DNA from: Solirubrobacter deserti
Lineage (GTDB): Bacteria > Actinomycetota > Thermoleophilia > Solirubrobacterales > Solirubrobacteraceae
NCBI RefSeq assembly: GCF_003344625.1
Contig: NZ_QPKJ02000002.1
Span: 124,001 to 188,000 of the forward strand
Direction: 5' to 3'
DNA: 64,000 bases
In this document: positions 15,977 through 24,397 of the stretch, piece after piece
How the letters are laid out: each line of letters begins with the position of its first letter
Numbering within the stretch: position 1 is the stretch's first letter
Notes under the pieces: generated by a model
Told to the model about the DNA's origin: nothing
Database searches by the model: none
What the model saw: the letters and a program-made list of their open reading frames with translations, nothing else
Position numbers and translations under genes: made by a program

Positions 15977-16822
15977 CGGCCGCGCTTGCGGCGTACATCG
16001 CGCGGTCGGCGCGGTCGAGGGCGGCGCGCACGTCGTCGCCGGCCTCGGCCAGGGTGGCGCCGACGCTCGCCGCCAGCGGGCGGCGCTCACCGCCGTACTC
16101 GGCGGGGTCGGGCCAGCGCGGCCTCGATGCGCTCGACGACGAGCTTGAGCACCTCGTTGCCGGCGTCGTGGCCGAGCGTGTCATTGATGGTCTTTGAAGC
16201 CGTCGAGGTCGATGACGATGACGAGCACCTCGCAGCCGCGGCGCATGCGCCGGGCGAACGCGTGGGCGAGGCGGTCGTCGAGCATCGTGCGGTTGAGCAC
16301 GCCGGTGAGGGGGTCGTGCGAGGCGGCGTGGCCGAGCTCGGAGGCGGCCTGACGCAGCTCGAGCAGCGTCGCGACCTGCTCGGCGAGGTCGTCCAGGCGC
16401 GCGATGCCGTCCTTCGAGAGCTCGCGCGACGTCGTGTCCCACGTGCACAGCGAGCCGATCACGCTGCCGTCCGCGGCCCGCACCGGGGTGGAGGCGTAGA
16501 AGCGCACGGGCTCGTCGCCGCCCACGAACGACGAGTAGGAGAAGCGGCTCTCCTGGGTGGCGTCCTGGCACACGATGCGCTGCTCGCCGTCGACGACGAG
16601 CCTGCACATCGAGTCCTCGCGCGGTGCTCGCCGAGCGGCGCGTCGGTCGCGGCCACACGGTGCTGAGAGACGTCGTCGATCAGAGCACGGCGGCGGCGCC
16701 ACCGCCGGAGATGAAGCTCGCGACGCGGGTGAGCGCGGTGAGCGCGGATCACCGGCGCGGTCGAGCGCGGCCAGGCGCTGGATGGCCTGGACGCGGCGGG
16801 TGGCGGCGTTGGACACGACCAA
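15973..16822 (-). pseudogene. Decayed GAF-GGDEF diguanylate cyclase gene
   Basis: Read on the minus strand, recognisable pieces lie in order but in changing frames: RRVQAIQRLAALDRAG, LTALTRVASFISGGGAA, LIDDVSQHRVAATDAPLGEH, then a longer GAF stretch (MCRLVVDGEQRIVCQDATQ through GSVIGSLCTWDTTSREL) and GGDEF start (HDPLTGVLNRTMLDD, VIVIDLDGFK). An extra A in the codons after DLDGF breaks the frame before TINDTLGHDAGNE. The centre of the GGDEF domain, including the GG[DE]EF motif, is missing: an ERIEAALA stretch runs straight into RRPLAASVGATLA. The end DRADRAMYAA is again shifted by one base from an expected AAKRGR stop. At least four frame changes plus the internal deletion make this a pseudogene, not a sequencing slip. 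Confidence 0.85.
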
Positions 16823-16834
16823 CAGCTTGACGCT

Positions 16835-17137
16835 TCACCAGCCCAGAGCGTGCAGCGCCGCCGCCGTGCCGCCCGCGGCCAGCGCCACCAGCAGCAGCGG
16901 CACCTTGCGCCAGACGAGCACGGCGGCCACGAGCAGCGCGGGCGCGCGCCCGTCGACCACCAGATGCTCGCCGTCTCCGAACACCTGCACGGCGATCAGC
17001 CCCGCGATCACCGGCACCACGAGCACCTCGAGCCGTTCGCTCAGCGCCGCGTCCGGCGCGCGGCTCGCGGCCACCGCCCCGACGGCCTTGAGCGCGTACG
17101 CCGCCGCGCACAGCGCCAGCACCGCCGTCCAGCTCAC
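16835..17137 (-). CDS. azlD: AzlD-type branched-chain amino acid exporter subunit
   Basis: A 100-residue protein with four membrane segments (VSWTAVLALCAAAYALKAVG; VVPVIAGLIAVQVF; APALLVAAVLVW; PLLLVALAAGGTAAAL), the size and layout of AzlD. Its GTG at 17137 overlaps the TGA of azlC by 4 bp, so the subunits are co-translated. With AzlC it would export branched-chain or related amino acids. The divergent Lrp-type regulator is the usual neighbour of such exporters. Confidence 0.88.
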   Translation of the reverse strand: MSWTAVLALCAAAYALKAVGAVAASRAPDAALSERLEVLVVPVIAGLIAVQVFGDGEHLVVDGRAPALLVAAVLVWRKVPLLLVALAAGGTAAALHALGW

Positions 17138-17793
17138 GCCCGCCTCCGCAGCATCAGCGGCAGCGCCGCCACCACCGCCGCGATCACGGGCACGCCCGCC
17201 GGCGCCGCCGGCACCAACAGCAACGCGATGCCCGCGCCCGCCAGCGCGCACGCGAGCACCTCGCGCGAGCGCACCTGCGGCACCAGCAGCGCGAGGAACA
17301 CCGCGGGGAAGATCGCGTGGAGCCCGTAGCTCTCGGGCGCGCCGAGCACGCCGCCGGCCAGCGCGCCCGCGAGCGTCCCGGCGTTCCAGCACGCGAAGAT
17401 CGTCAGCGCCGTCAACACGAAGCCCCGCCGCCGCTGCGCCGGATCGCGCTGCGCGTGCGCCATCGCGGTCGACTCGTCGATCACGAGGTGCGCGTCGAGC
17501 GCGCGCCGCCAGCCGGCGCGGCGCAGCACGCTCCCCAGCGACAGCGCGTAGATGCCGTTGCGCGCGGCCAGCAACACGGCCGGGGGCAGCGCGGCGGCCG
17601 CGCTCCCGCCCGCGCCCATCACCGATACGAACATGAACTGCGACGCGCCCGTGAAGCACACGAGCGACATCACGCACGTCTGCAGCACGCTGAAGCCCGC
17701 CGCCACCGACAGCACGCCGAACGACACCGCGTAGACGCCCGTCGCCAGGCCGATCGAAACCGAGTCACGCAACAACCGATCCACAGGCAACAT
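17134..17793 (-). CDS. azlC: AzlC-type branched-chain amino acid exporter subunit
   Basis: A 219-residue membrane protein. I start at the ATG at 17793 (MLPVDRLLRDSVSIGLATGV), where the family begins, and not at the in-frame start at 17886, which would run through the regulator gene. The AzlC signature VMSLVCFTGASQFMFVSVM is at about residues 41-59 and YALSLGSVLRR at about 82. It is the large subunit of the exporter and forms an operon with azlD. The divergent Lrp gene and the direct repeats between them suggest control by amino acid level. Confidence 0.92.
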   Translation of the reverse strand: MLPVDRLLRDSVSIGLATGVYAVSFGVLSVAAGFSVLQTCVMSLVCFTGASQFMFVSVMGAGGSAAAALPPAVLLAARNGIYALSLGSVLRRAGWRRALDAHLVIDESTAMAHAQRDPAQRRRGFVLTALTIFACWNAGTLAGALAGGVLGAPESYGLHAIFPAVFLALLVPQVRSREVLACALAGAGIALLLVPAAPAGVPVIAAVVAALPLMLRRRA

Positions 17794-17817
17794 TCTCGCG
17801 CGCGGAGCTGGTGCAGG

Positions 17818-17860
17818 ATGGCAAATCAGCTCCACCAAGACACGCGGTATGGCAAGATCA
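17818..17860. promoter_or_regulatory. Direct repeats between azlC and the Lrp-type gene
   Basis: ATGGCAAATCA at 17818-17828 and ATGGCAAGATCA at 17849-17860 are near-identical and 31 bp apart, about three helical turns, in the divergent control region. This spacing is compatible with cooperative binding by an Lrp-type octamer. Assignment to the Lrp protein is inferred from position. Confidence 0.45.
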
Positions 17861-17864
17861 AGGC

Positions 17865-18299
17865 GTGGATCGCCTTGACCGCGCAATTCTCGACCAGCTC
17901 GTGGAAGACGCCAGCCTCGCGAACGTCGACCTCGCCGACCGCGTCCGCCTGTCGCCGAGCGCCTGCCTGCGCCGCGTCCGCGCGCTGGAACGCGCCGGCG
18001 TCATCCGCGGCTACCGCGCCGATGTCGACCCCGCCGCGCTCGGCAGGGGCTTCGAGGTCGAGGTCATGATCGAGCTCACGCACAAGGATCGCGCGACCGT
18101 GGAGGAGATCGAGCGCCGGATCGCGGACATGGAGGAGGTCGTCTCGTGCCGGCGGCTGTTCGGGGTCCCCGACTACCTGATGCACGTCGCGGTGCGCGAC
18201 GTCGAGGCCTACGAGGCGTTCTACATGTCCGAGCTGGCCGAGCTGCCCGGCATCGGCCGCGTCTCCTCGCAGTTCACGATGAAGCTGGTGAAGGGATGA
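17865..18299 (+). CDS. Lrp/AsnC family transcriptional regulator
   Basis: A 144-residue protein from the GTG at 17865, where the family begins (VDRLDRAILDQLVEDASLAN); an earlier in-frame start would add unrelated residues. The HTH is at about 20-45 (VDLADRVRLSPSACLRRVRA) and the RAM sensor domain follows (EVEVMIELTHKDRATVEEIE, VSCRRLFGVPDYLMHVAVRD). Divergent from azlCD, it most likely controls the exporter in response to an amino acid. Its stop overlaps the ATG of the GNAT gene. Confidence 0.93.
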   Translation: MDRLDRAILDQLVEDASLANVDLADRVRLSPSACLRRVRALERAGVIRGYRADVDPAALGRGFEVEVMIELTHKDRATVEEIERRIADMEEVVSCRRLFGVPDYLMHVAVRDVEAYEAFYMSELAELPGIGRVSSQFTMKLVKG

Positions 18300-18700
18300 T
18301 CCGGCCGCTCGCCGCCGGCGACCGCGAAGCCGCCGTCGCCCTCTGGCACGCGTGCGGACTCACGCGTCCGTGGAACGACCCGCACGCGGACTTCAGCCGC
18401 GCAGCCGAGGGCCCTTCCTCCGCCGTCCTCGGCGCGTTCGAAGACACCACCCTGATCGGCAGCGCGATGGTCGGCCACGACGGCCACCGCGGCTGGGTCT
18501 ACTACCTCGGCGTGCACCCCGAGCACCGCCAGCGCCACCTCGGACGCGCGCTCATGGACGCCTGCGAGGCGTGGGTGCGTGAGCGCGGCGTCCCCAAGAT
18601 CGAGGTGATGGTGCGTGGCGACAACGCGGCGACGCGCGGCTTCTACGAAGCGCTCGGCTATGGGCTCGAGGACGTCGTCGTCTACTCCCGTCGGTTCTAG
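18296..18700 (+). CDS. GNAT-family N-acetyltransferase
   Basis: A 134-residue protein with the acetyl-CoA-binding motif A at about 70-86 (YLGVHPEHRQRHLGRALM; the R-x-x-G-x-G/A stretch appears as RQRHLGRA) and motif B with TRGFYEALGYGLED near the C-terminus. The pattern resembles the YpeA/RimI-like group. The ATG overlaps the Lrp gene stop (ATGA), so both are in one operon. The substrate is unknown; an amino acid or small amine would fit the context. Confidence 0.88.
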   Translation: MIRPLAAGDREAAVALWHACGLTRPWNDPHADFSRAAEGPSSAVLGAFEDTTLIGSAMVGHDGHRGWVYYLGVHPEHRQRHLGRALMDACEAWVRERGVPKIEVMVRGDNAATRGFYEALGYGLEDVVVYSRRF

Positions 18701-18899
18701 ACGCGCAACGTCACGTTCCGGCGCAGCGTGCGCGGACCGTGGTGTGGCCACGGTCGAGCGAGCGCGTCGCGTCGCCAGCGTCACCGTTCGGCCGCGCAGC
18801 TTCGCCGTCACCTCCACCCGCACGCGCGACGAGCTCGCGGCGGGAGAGGCGTCCATGCACGCCCGCCCGTGTGCCCCGTCGGACCGGTCCCGTGCTAGG

Positions 18900-19250
18900 T
18901 CACAGCTCGTTCACAACGCGGCGGTGCACGAGCACGACGTCGGGCTCATCCTGCAGTGCCTGCAGGTAGCGGCGGCCGAACGCGCTTTCGGGGTCCGGCT
19001 CCTTCACCAGCGCGCGCACCCGCTCGATCGCCGCCTCGGCCGCGGGGCCGTCGTCGTCCGAGTAGGCCGCGTCGAGCGCCGCGATCGGCTCGAACAGCTC
19101 GTTGATCCAGCTGAAGCGCAGGTCCTGCGTGGCCGCCTGCAGTAGCTGGCCGGGACTCATCCGCCCGCTGATGCGCTCGACCTGGCGGCGTTGATGGTCG
19201 AGCAGAAGGCGGTGGAGCTCGAGCAGCGAGTTGCGGAGTTCAGCGGTCAT
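18900..19250 (-). CDS. Conserved helical protein of unknown function
   Basis: A 116-residue all-helical protein (LRNSLLELHRLLLDHQRRQVERISG at the start, shown here only in part as LLELHRLLLDHQRRQ, then LQAATQDLRFSWINELFEPI). It has no signal peptide, membrane segment or Cys. It starts 6 bp after the stop of the TetR gene and is probably in its operon. I do not recognise a named domain. Confidence 0.65.
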   Translation of the reverse strand: MTAELRNSLLELHRLLLDHQRRQVERISGRMSPGQLLQAATQDLRFSWINELFEPIAALDAAYSDDDGPAAEAAIERVRALVKEPDPESAFGRRYLQALQDEPDVVLVHRRVVNEL

Positions 19251-19256
19251 GCCCGC

Positions 19257-19784
19257 TCAGGGTCGCAGGCCGCGCAGGATGACGTCGACATGGCGGTCCG
19301 TCATCGCGGCCGCGACCATCCGCAGCGCGATCAGCAGGTCCAGCGCGTCGAAGTCGGGGCGCAGCTGGCCGCGGGCCTGCGCGCGCTCGACGATCGGCTC
19401 GACGATCGCGATCGCCGGCTCCCGCAGCCGCGACAGCGTGCCGGCCACCGCGGGGTCGCGGCGCAGCGCGTCGACGAGGCCGTGATGCCCGCGCTGCTGC
19501 ACCGCCGCCTCGCGGAGGAACGTCGCCAGCACGTCCTCGCTCTCGAGCGCCGCATCCCGCGCCTGCGCGAGCGGCTCGAGCAACTCGTCCAGCACGGCTG
19601 CGACCAGGTCGTCCTTGGTGGGGAAGTGGCGGTAGAGCGTCGCGACGTTGAGCCCCGCGTCGGTCGCGATGTGGTTGACGCTGGCACCAAGACCCTCCTC
19701 GCGGAACGCGGCGGCGGCGGCCTCCAGCAGGCGCTCGCGGTTGCGGGCGGCGTCACGGCGGCGCGGTGAGAGATCCGAAGTCAT
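19257..19784 (-). CDS. TetR-family regulator
   Basis: A 175-residue protein with the TetR N-terminal domain at about 12-58 (RNRERLLEAAAAAFREEG, then HIATDAGLNVATLYRHFPTK) and a ligand domain with weak similarity to any group. It is divergent from an MFS drug-type transporter, with 66 bp between starts, so it is the likely repressor of that pump. One arm of a 9-bp inverted repeat overlaps its start codon. Confidence 0.92.
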   Translation of the reverse strand: MTSDLSPRRRDAARNRERLLEAAAAAFREEGLGASVNHIATDAGLNVATLYRHFPTKDDLVAAVLDELLEPLAQARDAALESEDVLATFLREAAVQQRGHHGLVDALRRDPAVAGTLSRLREPAIAIVEPIVERAQARGQLRPDFDALDLLIALRMVAAAMTDRHVDVILRGLRP

Positions 19785-19831
19785 GACTGCGGTTGCGTGC
19801 TACCTTAGCGCCCGCCAGAAAACGCAGTCAT
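19783..19831. promoter_or_regulatory. Long-spaced inverted repeat in the TetR/MFS control region
   Basis: ATGACTGCG at 19783-19791 and its exact complement at 19823-19831 flank a 31-bp spacer between the divergent tetR and MFS genes. The left arm overlaps the tetR start codon. It could position two TetR dimers or be chance; no compact dyad was found here. Confidence 0.35.
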
Positions 19832-19850
19832 CACTTCGGTAAGGGTCTTC

Positions 19851-21266
19851 ATGGAACAAGAGAGCCGCCAGGCGCCCGGGCGTACGTTGGCCATCCTCGG
19901 GGTCGGCACGCTCGGCTTCGTGCTCGCGCAGACGACGGTCATCCCGGCGCTGGGCGAGATGCAGCGCGAGCTCGACGCGTCCGCGAGCGGGATCGCGTGG
20001 ATGGTCACGGCGTACCTGCTCGTCGCGTCGATCGCGACGCCGATCTGCGGCAAGCTCGGCGACATGTTCGGCAAGGAGCGCTTCCTTGCCCTCTCGCTCG
20101 CGGCGTTCGCGGTCGGGTCGGTCGTATGCGCGTTCGCGGACTCGCTCGGCCTGATGATCGTCGGCCGCGGCCTGCAGGGGCTGGGCGGCGGCGTATTCCC
20201 GCTCTCGTTCGGGATCATCCGCGACGAGTTCCCGGCCAACAAAGTGCCGACCGGCATCGCGCTGCTGGGCGCGATCGCGGCCATCGGCTCGAGCATCGGC
20301 CTCCCGCTCGGCGGCGTGCTCGTCGACGGCCCGGGCTACCACTGGATCTTCTGGGTGAGCGCGATCATGGGCGTGGGCGCCACGATCACGACCCACAAGT
20401 TCGTGCCCGAGTCGCCCGTGCGCACGCCGGGCCGCGTGGACTTCGCCGGCGCGCTGATCCTCGGCGCCGGCCTGGCGATGCTGCTGATCGCGATCTCACG
20501 CGGCGCGGACTGGGGCTGGGACTCCGCGCAGACGCTCGGCCTGATCGCCGGCGGCGTGCTCGTGCTCGTGTTGTTCGGCGTCTTTGAGGCGCGTCACAGC
20601 GCGCCGCTGGTGAACATGCGCACGCTCGCGCGCCGGCCCGTGCTCACCACCAACGTCTCGACGCTGCTGATCGGCTCGGGCATGATCGGCACGTTCGTGC
20701 TCGTGCCGCAGCTGGCGCAGCTGCCGGATGCGGGCGGCGACACCGCGGGCTTCGGGCTGTCCGCGACCGAGGCGGGCCTGCTGCTGGCGCCGGGCGGCAT
20801 CGCCTCGTTGCTGCTCGCCCCGCTCGTGGGCAGAGCGGGCGAGCGCGTCGGCTCCAAGCCGCCGTTCTTCCTCGGCTGCCTGGCCACCGCGGGCGCGCTG
20901 CTGGGCATGGCGCTCGCCCACGGCTCGCCCGCGATCGTGATCGTGTGGTGCATCATCCTGAGCGCGGGCGTCGGCGCCGCCTTCGCGTCGATCCCGAACC
21001 TGATCGTCGGTGCCGTCGAAGCGCGTGAGACGGGGGAGGCGACCGGCGTGAACACGATCGTCCGCAACATCGGCTCCGCCGTGGGCGCGCAGCTCGCGGG
21101 CTCGATCATCGCTTCCCACGCCGTCGCCACCGGCGTCGAGGACGCGGGCTTCACGACCGCGTTCCTGCTGTGTGCCGGCGGCGCGGTCATCGCCGCGGCG
21201 TCCGTGCTGCTGATCCCGGGACGCCGCGGCGAGGGCGTGTTCACACCAGCTTCTTCGCCTCGTTGA
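19851..21266 (+). CDS. MFS transporter, DHA2 (14-TM drug efflux) type
   Basis: A 471-residue protein with about 14 hydrophobic segments. Motif A is present as GKLGDMFGKERFLALSL near residue 65, and motif C-like GSSIGLPLGGVLV near residue 144 marks a proton-driven exporter. The opening TLAILGVGTLGFVLAQTTVI is typical of the EmrB/QacA group. Its control by the divergent TetR gene is likely. The last 26 bp overlap the convergent Nramp-like gene. The substrate is unknown. Confidence 0.92.
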   Translation: MEQESRQAPGRTLAILGVGTLGFVLAQTTVIPALGEMQRELDASASGIAWMVTAYLLVASIATPICGKLGDMFGKERFLALSLAAFAVGSVVCAFADSLGLMIVGRGLQGLGGGVFPLSFGIIRDEFPANKVPTGIALLGAIAAIGSSIGLPLGGVLVDGPGYHWIFWVSAIMGVGATITTHKFVPESPVRTPGRVDFAGALILGAGLAMLLIAISRGADWGWDSAQTLGLIAGGVLVLVLFGVFEARHSAPLVNMRTLARRPVLTTNVSTLLIGSGMIGTFVLVPQLAQLPDAGGDTAGFGLSATEAGLLLAPGGIASLLLAPLVGRAGERVGSKPPFFLGCLATAGALLGMALAHGSPAIVIVWCIILSAGVGAAFASIPNLIVGAVEARETGEATGVNTIVRNIGSAVGAQLAGSIIASHAVATGVEDAGFTTAFLLCAGGAVIAAASVLLIPGRRGEGVFTPASSPR

Positions 21267-22671
21267 TCGCGACGATGATCGTGCAGGTGCCGAGCAGCAG
21301 CACCGACAGCGCGAGGATCACGCGCCGGTAGCCGCCGAGCCGGATCTCCTTCGGCAGGAACCTCCGGTTCGTGATCAGCAGCAGGATCGTGTAGACGGTC
21401 ATGATCGCGCCGCCCATGACGGTCGAGATCGTCAGCAGCACGAGCGGCTGGTCGAAGCCGAACAGCAGGATTGCCGAGCCGAAGACGATCATCGTCCACA
21501 CGACCGTGAAGTACAGGCGCGACTCGGACCACTTCGACTCGCGCGTGTGCAGCACGTCGGCGACCAGGCGCGACACGTAGTCGACGATCCCGAGTGCCGC
21601 GGCGAACAGCGAGAGCGCGCCGACGGCGAGGAACATCGTGCCGAACCAGTTGCCGACCGCGCCGTCGAGCACGGAAGCCTCGAGCGAGATGAAGTCGAAG
21701 CCGGACGAGTCGGGCAGGTCCGGGTTCTGGAAGACCGTCGAGTAGGCGAGCAGCGAGAAGACGCAGATGGTGACCGTGGCGACGCACGCGAAGGACACGA
21801 ACTGCTCGGTGTTGGCCGCCTTCCACCATGCGCGCCAGCGGCTCATGTTGGCCTCGTCAGTCGGGAACGAGAGCCGCTCGGCCTCCGGCGCGGCCTCCTC
21901 CTGACCCGTGATGGGGGAGACGATGCGCGGGACGTACTTGCCCATGCCGAAGCCCTTGTCGCGGATCCAGTTCGACTGCACCAGGTTGTTCGCGCCGCCC
22001 GCGCCGGCGGCGGCCAGCGCGCCGACGAGGATCGCCAGCTGGATCTCGCCCGGGAACGTGCCGAAGCTCGTCACCACCGCGGTCGAGTCCTCCCACGCCG
22101 TGGCCTTGATCGCCGCGAAGATCGCGATGACCATGAAGGCCAGGATCGCGCCGACCTTGATGAACTGGAGCTTCTCGACGGTCGTGTAGACGACCGGCGA
22201 CGCGGTCAGGATCACGCCGATCACGAACAGGATCCCGATCGCGATCAGGTTCGGGTCGCCGCCGCCGACGGCGAACGTGAACACGGTCGCGGCGGACGTC
22301 GCCCAGCCGGGCCACATTGTCGCAAGGATGGCGCCCGCGGCCAGCACGCCGCCCCACGGCCGCCACAGGCGCTTGAACGCGCCGATCGCGGTCTCGCCGG
22401 TGGCCAGCGTGTAGCGCTCGATCTCCATGTTGATGAAGAACTGCACGGCGACGCCGACGATGGCGGCCCACAGGAACACGAGCCCGGCCTGCGAGGCGAT
22501 GTACGGGAACAGGATGTACTCGCCGCTGGCGACGCCGACGCCGACCAGGATCACGCTCGGGCCGAGCAGCTTGCGCAGCGGCGGTGCGTCCGGCAGTTGG
22601 CGTTCCTCGGAGCGCTCTCCTCGCCCGAAGCGTCCTGTCTCGACAACTTCAGGCGCCAGCACCTTCTGCAT
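21241..22671 (-). CDS. Nramp-fold transporter without the canonical metal motif
   Basis: A 476-residue membrane protein with about 11-12 segments. The opening LLGPSVILVGVGVASGEYIL aligns with the Nramp first helix, but the metal-binding DPGN is replaced by ASGE, and the sixth-helix region reads AGAGGANNLVQSNWIRDKG, where an MPH motif would be expected. It is therefore an Nramp relative that may carry something other than Mn or Fe. The ATG at 22671 has GGAGGAGAG upstream. It overlaps the end of the dehydroshikimate dehydratase gene by 23 bp and is the third gene of the quinate/shikimate operon, so an uptake role for its substrates is possible. Confidence 0.8.
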   Translation of the reverse strand: MQKVLAPEVVETGRFGRGERSEERQLPDAPPLRKLLGPSVILVGVGVASGEYILFPYIASQAGLVFLWAAIVGVAVQFFINMEIERYTLATGETAIGAFKRLWRPWGGVLAAGAILATMWPGWATSAATVFTFAVGGGDPNLIAIGILFVIGVILTASPVVYTTVEKLQFIKVGAILAFMVIAIFAAIKATAWEDSTAVVTSFGTFPGEIQLAILVGALAAAGAGGANNLVQSNWIRDKGFGMGKYVPRIVSPITGQEEAAPEAERLSFPTDEANMSRWRAWWKAANTEQFVSFACVATVTICVFSLLAYSTVFQNPDLPDSSGFDFISLEASVLDGAVGNWFGTMFLAVGALSLFAAALGIVDYVSRLVADVLHTRESKWSESRLYFTVVWTMIVFGSAILLFGFDQPLVLLTISTVMGGAIMTVYTILLLITNRRFLPKEIRLGGYRRVILALSVLLLGTCTIIVAINEAKKLV

Positions 22672-24397
22672 GTCTCTCTCCTCCGGTCTGTGCGGCCATG
22701 CGCACGGGTGAGTTCAGGGCGCCGTAGCCGCGGTAGCCGCCGCGGCGTTCGAGCACCTCGAAGAACACGCGCCCACCGAGGCGGGCGGTGTAGAAATGCA
22801 GGAGCTCTCCCTCGGGCGTGCGGTCGTAGAGCACCCCGAGCTCCCGCAAGGGCGCGGTGTCGATGCCGAGCCGCGCCTCCAGGTCGTCGTAGTAGTTGTC
22901 CGGCACGGCCAGCAGCGGGACGCCGCGCTCGCGCATCGCCCGTGCGGCGGCCAGCGCGTCGCTGGTCGCGAACGCGACGTGCTGCAGCTCGCTGCGCTCG
23001 CGCGTGCTCGCGAGCGCGGGCACGTTCAGGACCACGCGCACGTCGCCCGCCGCGTACGCGCGGCTGCGCACCAGCCCGTCCGGCGCGGCCAGCTCCGCGC
23101 TCGCGCTCGGCTCCAGGGCGAGCACCGAGCGGTAGAACAGCCCGGCCTCGTCGAAGGCCTCGAACGGCTGGGCGAGCGTGATGTGGTCGATGCGCTCGAT
23201 CGGCACGCCGTCGCTCTCGGCCTCGCCGGTGGGCAGGAAGTCGTCCAGCCAGTCAGGGCCGCAGAAGAAGACCGCGGTGCCGTCGGGGGCGGCGACCGCC
23301 GTCAGGTCCGCCTCGCCCGCGCCGCGCCGGCGCTCGACACGGGGCGCCAGCAGCGCCTCGGCGCGTGCGGCGCTCGCATCCGGGTCGCTGGAGTCGACCG
23401 CGATCGCGACGACCTCGGGATCGTCCTCGCCGACGCCGTGGTTGAGCACCACGCGGATCTCGCCGTGCTGGAACAGCTGCACGGGTTTGGAGCGGTGCGG
23501 GCCGACGTGCGCGAACCCCATCGCGCGCAGCAGGTCCTCGATCTCCGGTGAGTCGACGCCGATCTCCACGAACGCGAACCCGTTCAGCGCGGCGGGCTCC
23601 GGCAGCGGCTCGTCCTCGAGCAGGATCAGCGACCGCATCGCGTCGATCGCGGTGCGGCACGGGTCGGCCTGGCGGAAGACGTCGTTGAAGACCTCGAGGC
23701 TCAGCGGGCCGCTGTAGCCGGCGGCGAGCACGCGTGCGAGCAGTCCGCGCACGTCCAGTGCCCCCTGGCCGGGGAAGCAGCGGTAGTGGCGGCTCCACTG
23801 GAGCACGTCCATGCTCAGGAACGGCGCGTCGGCGAGCTGGAGGTAGAAGATCTTCTCGCCCGGGATCGCATCGATCGTGTCCAGCGACGTGCCGCGGCTG
23901 AGGATGTGGAAGGAGTCCAGGCAGGTGCCGAGCGCGGGGTGGTCGGCACGCTCGACGATCCGCCACGCGTGGTCGTACTCGCTGACGTGGCGGCCCCACG
24001 CGAGCGCCTCGTAGGCGATCTTCAGCCCACGCGCGTCCGCGCGCGAGGCCAGCTCGAGCAGCTGCGCCGCCGCGAGCGCGTCGTCGTCGATCGCGTGCGG
24101 TGAGACGTTCGAGCAGACGAGCATCGTCGGCGCGCCGAGCGCCTCCATCACGTCGAACTTGGCTTCCGCGCGGCGGAAGTCCGGCTCGGGCATCGCCTCG
24201 AAGTCGCGGAACGGCTGGTAGAGATCGATCGTGAGCCCGCGGGCGTCGGCGAGCGCGCGCACCTCGTCCGGGCGCAGCGGCGAGTTGATCAGGTCGGCCT
24301 CGAACAGCTCGACGCCGTCGAAGCCGGCGGACGCGGCCGCGTCGAGCTTCTCGTCGAGCGTGCCGCTCAGGCACACGGTGGCGATCGAGCGCTTCAC
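22649..24397 (-). CDS. quiC: 3-dehydroshikimate dehydratase fused to an HPPD-like domain (QuiC type)
   Basis: A 582-residue two-domain protein. The N-terminal sugar-phosphate-isomerase-like barrel (about 1-270) keeps four metal ligands in order: E130 in KIAYEAL, D161 in TCLDSFH, Q187 in FYLQLAD and E235 in LSLEVFND, the ligand set of QuiC1-type dehydratases. The C-terminal part (about 280-560) resembles 4-hydroxyphenylpyruvate dioxygenase (IDHITLAQPFEAFDEAGLFY; LQHVAFATSDALAAARAM). It converts 3-dehydroshikimate to protocatechuate. The GTG at 24397 overlaps the end of the shikimate dehydrogenase gene by 4 bp. No protocatechuate dioxygenase genes lie in the window. Confidence 0.9.
   Translation of the reverse strand: MKRSIATVCLSGTLDEKLDAAASAGFDGVELFEADLINSPLRPDEVRALADARGLTIDLYQPFRDFEAMPEPDFRRAEAKFDVMEALGAPTMLVCSNVSPHAIDDDALAAAQLLELASRADARGLKIAYEALAWGRHVSEYDHAWRIVERADHPALGTCLDSFHILSRGTSLDTIDAIPGEKIFYLQLADAPFLSMDVLQWSRHYRCFPGQGALDVRGLLARVLAAGYSGPLSLEVFNDVFRQADPCRTAIDAMRSLILLEDEPLPEPAALNGFAFVEIGVDSPEIEDLLRAMGFAHVGPHRSKPVQLFQHGEIRVVLNHGVGEDDPEVVAIAVDSSDPDASAARAEALLAPRVERRRGAGEADLTAVAAPDGTAVFFCGPDWLDDFLPTGEAESDGVPIERIDHITLAQPFEAFDEAGLFYRSVLALEPSASAELAAPDGLVRSRAYAAGDVRVVLNVPALASTRERSELQHVAFATSDALAAARAMRERGVPLLAVPDNYYDDLEARLGIDTAPLRELGVLYDRTPEGELLHFYTARLGGRVFFEVLERRGGYRGYGALNSPVRMAAQTGGERHAEGAGA

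Noticed and set aside
18701..18899. A minus-strand fragment that ends in LRRNVTLRV and looks like the tail of a decayed gene convergent to the GNAT gene.
   Set aside because: Only short pieces in different frames can be read, with no recognisable domain, so I do not call a pseudogene.
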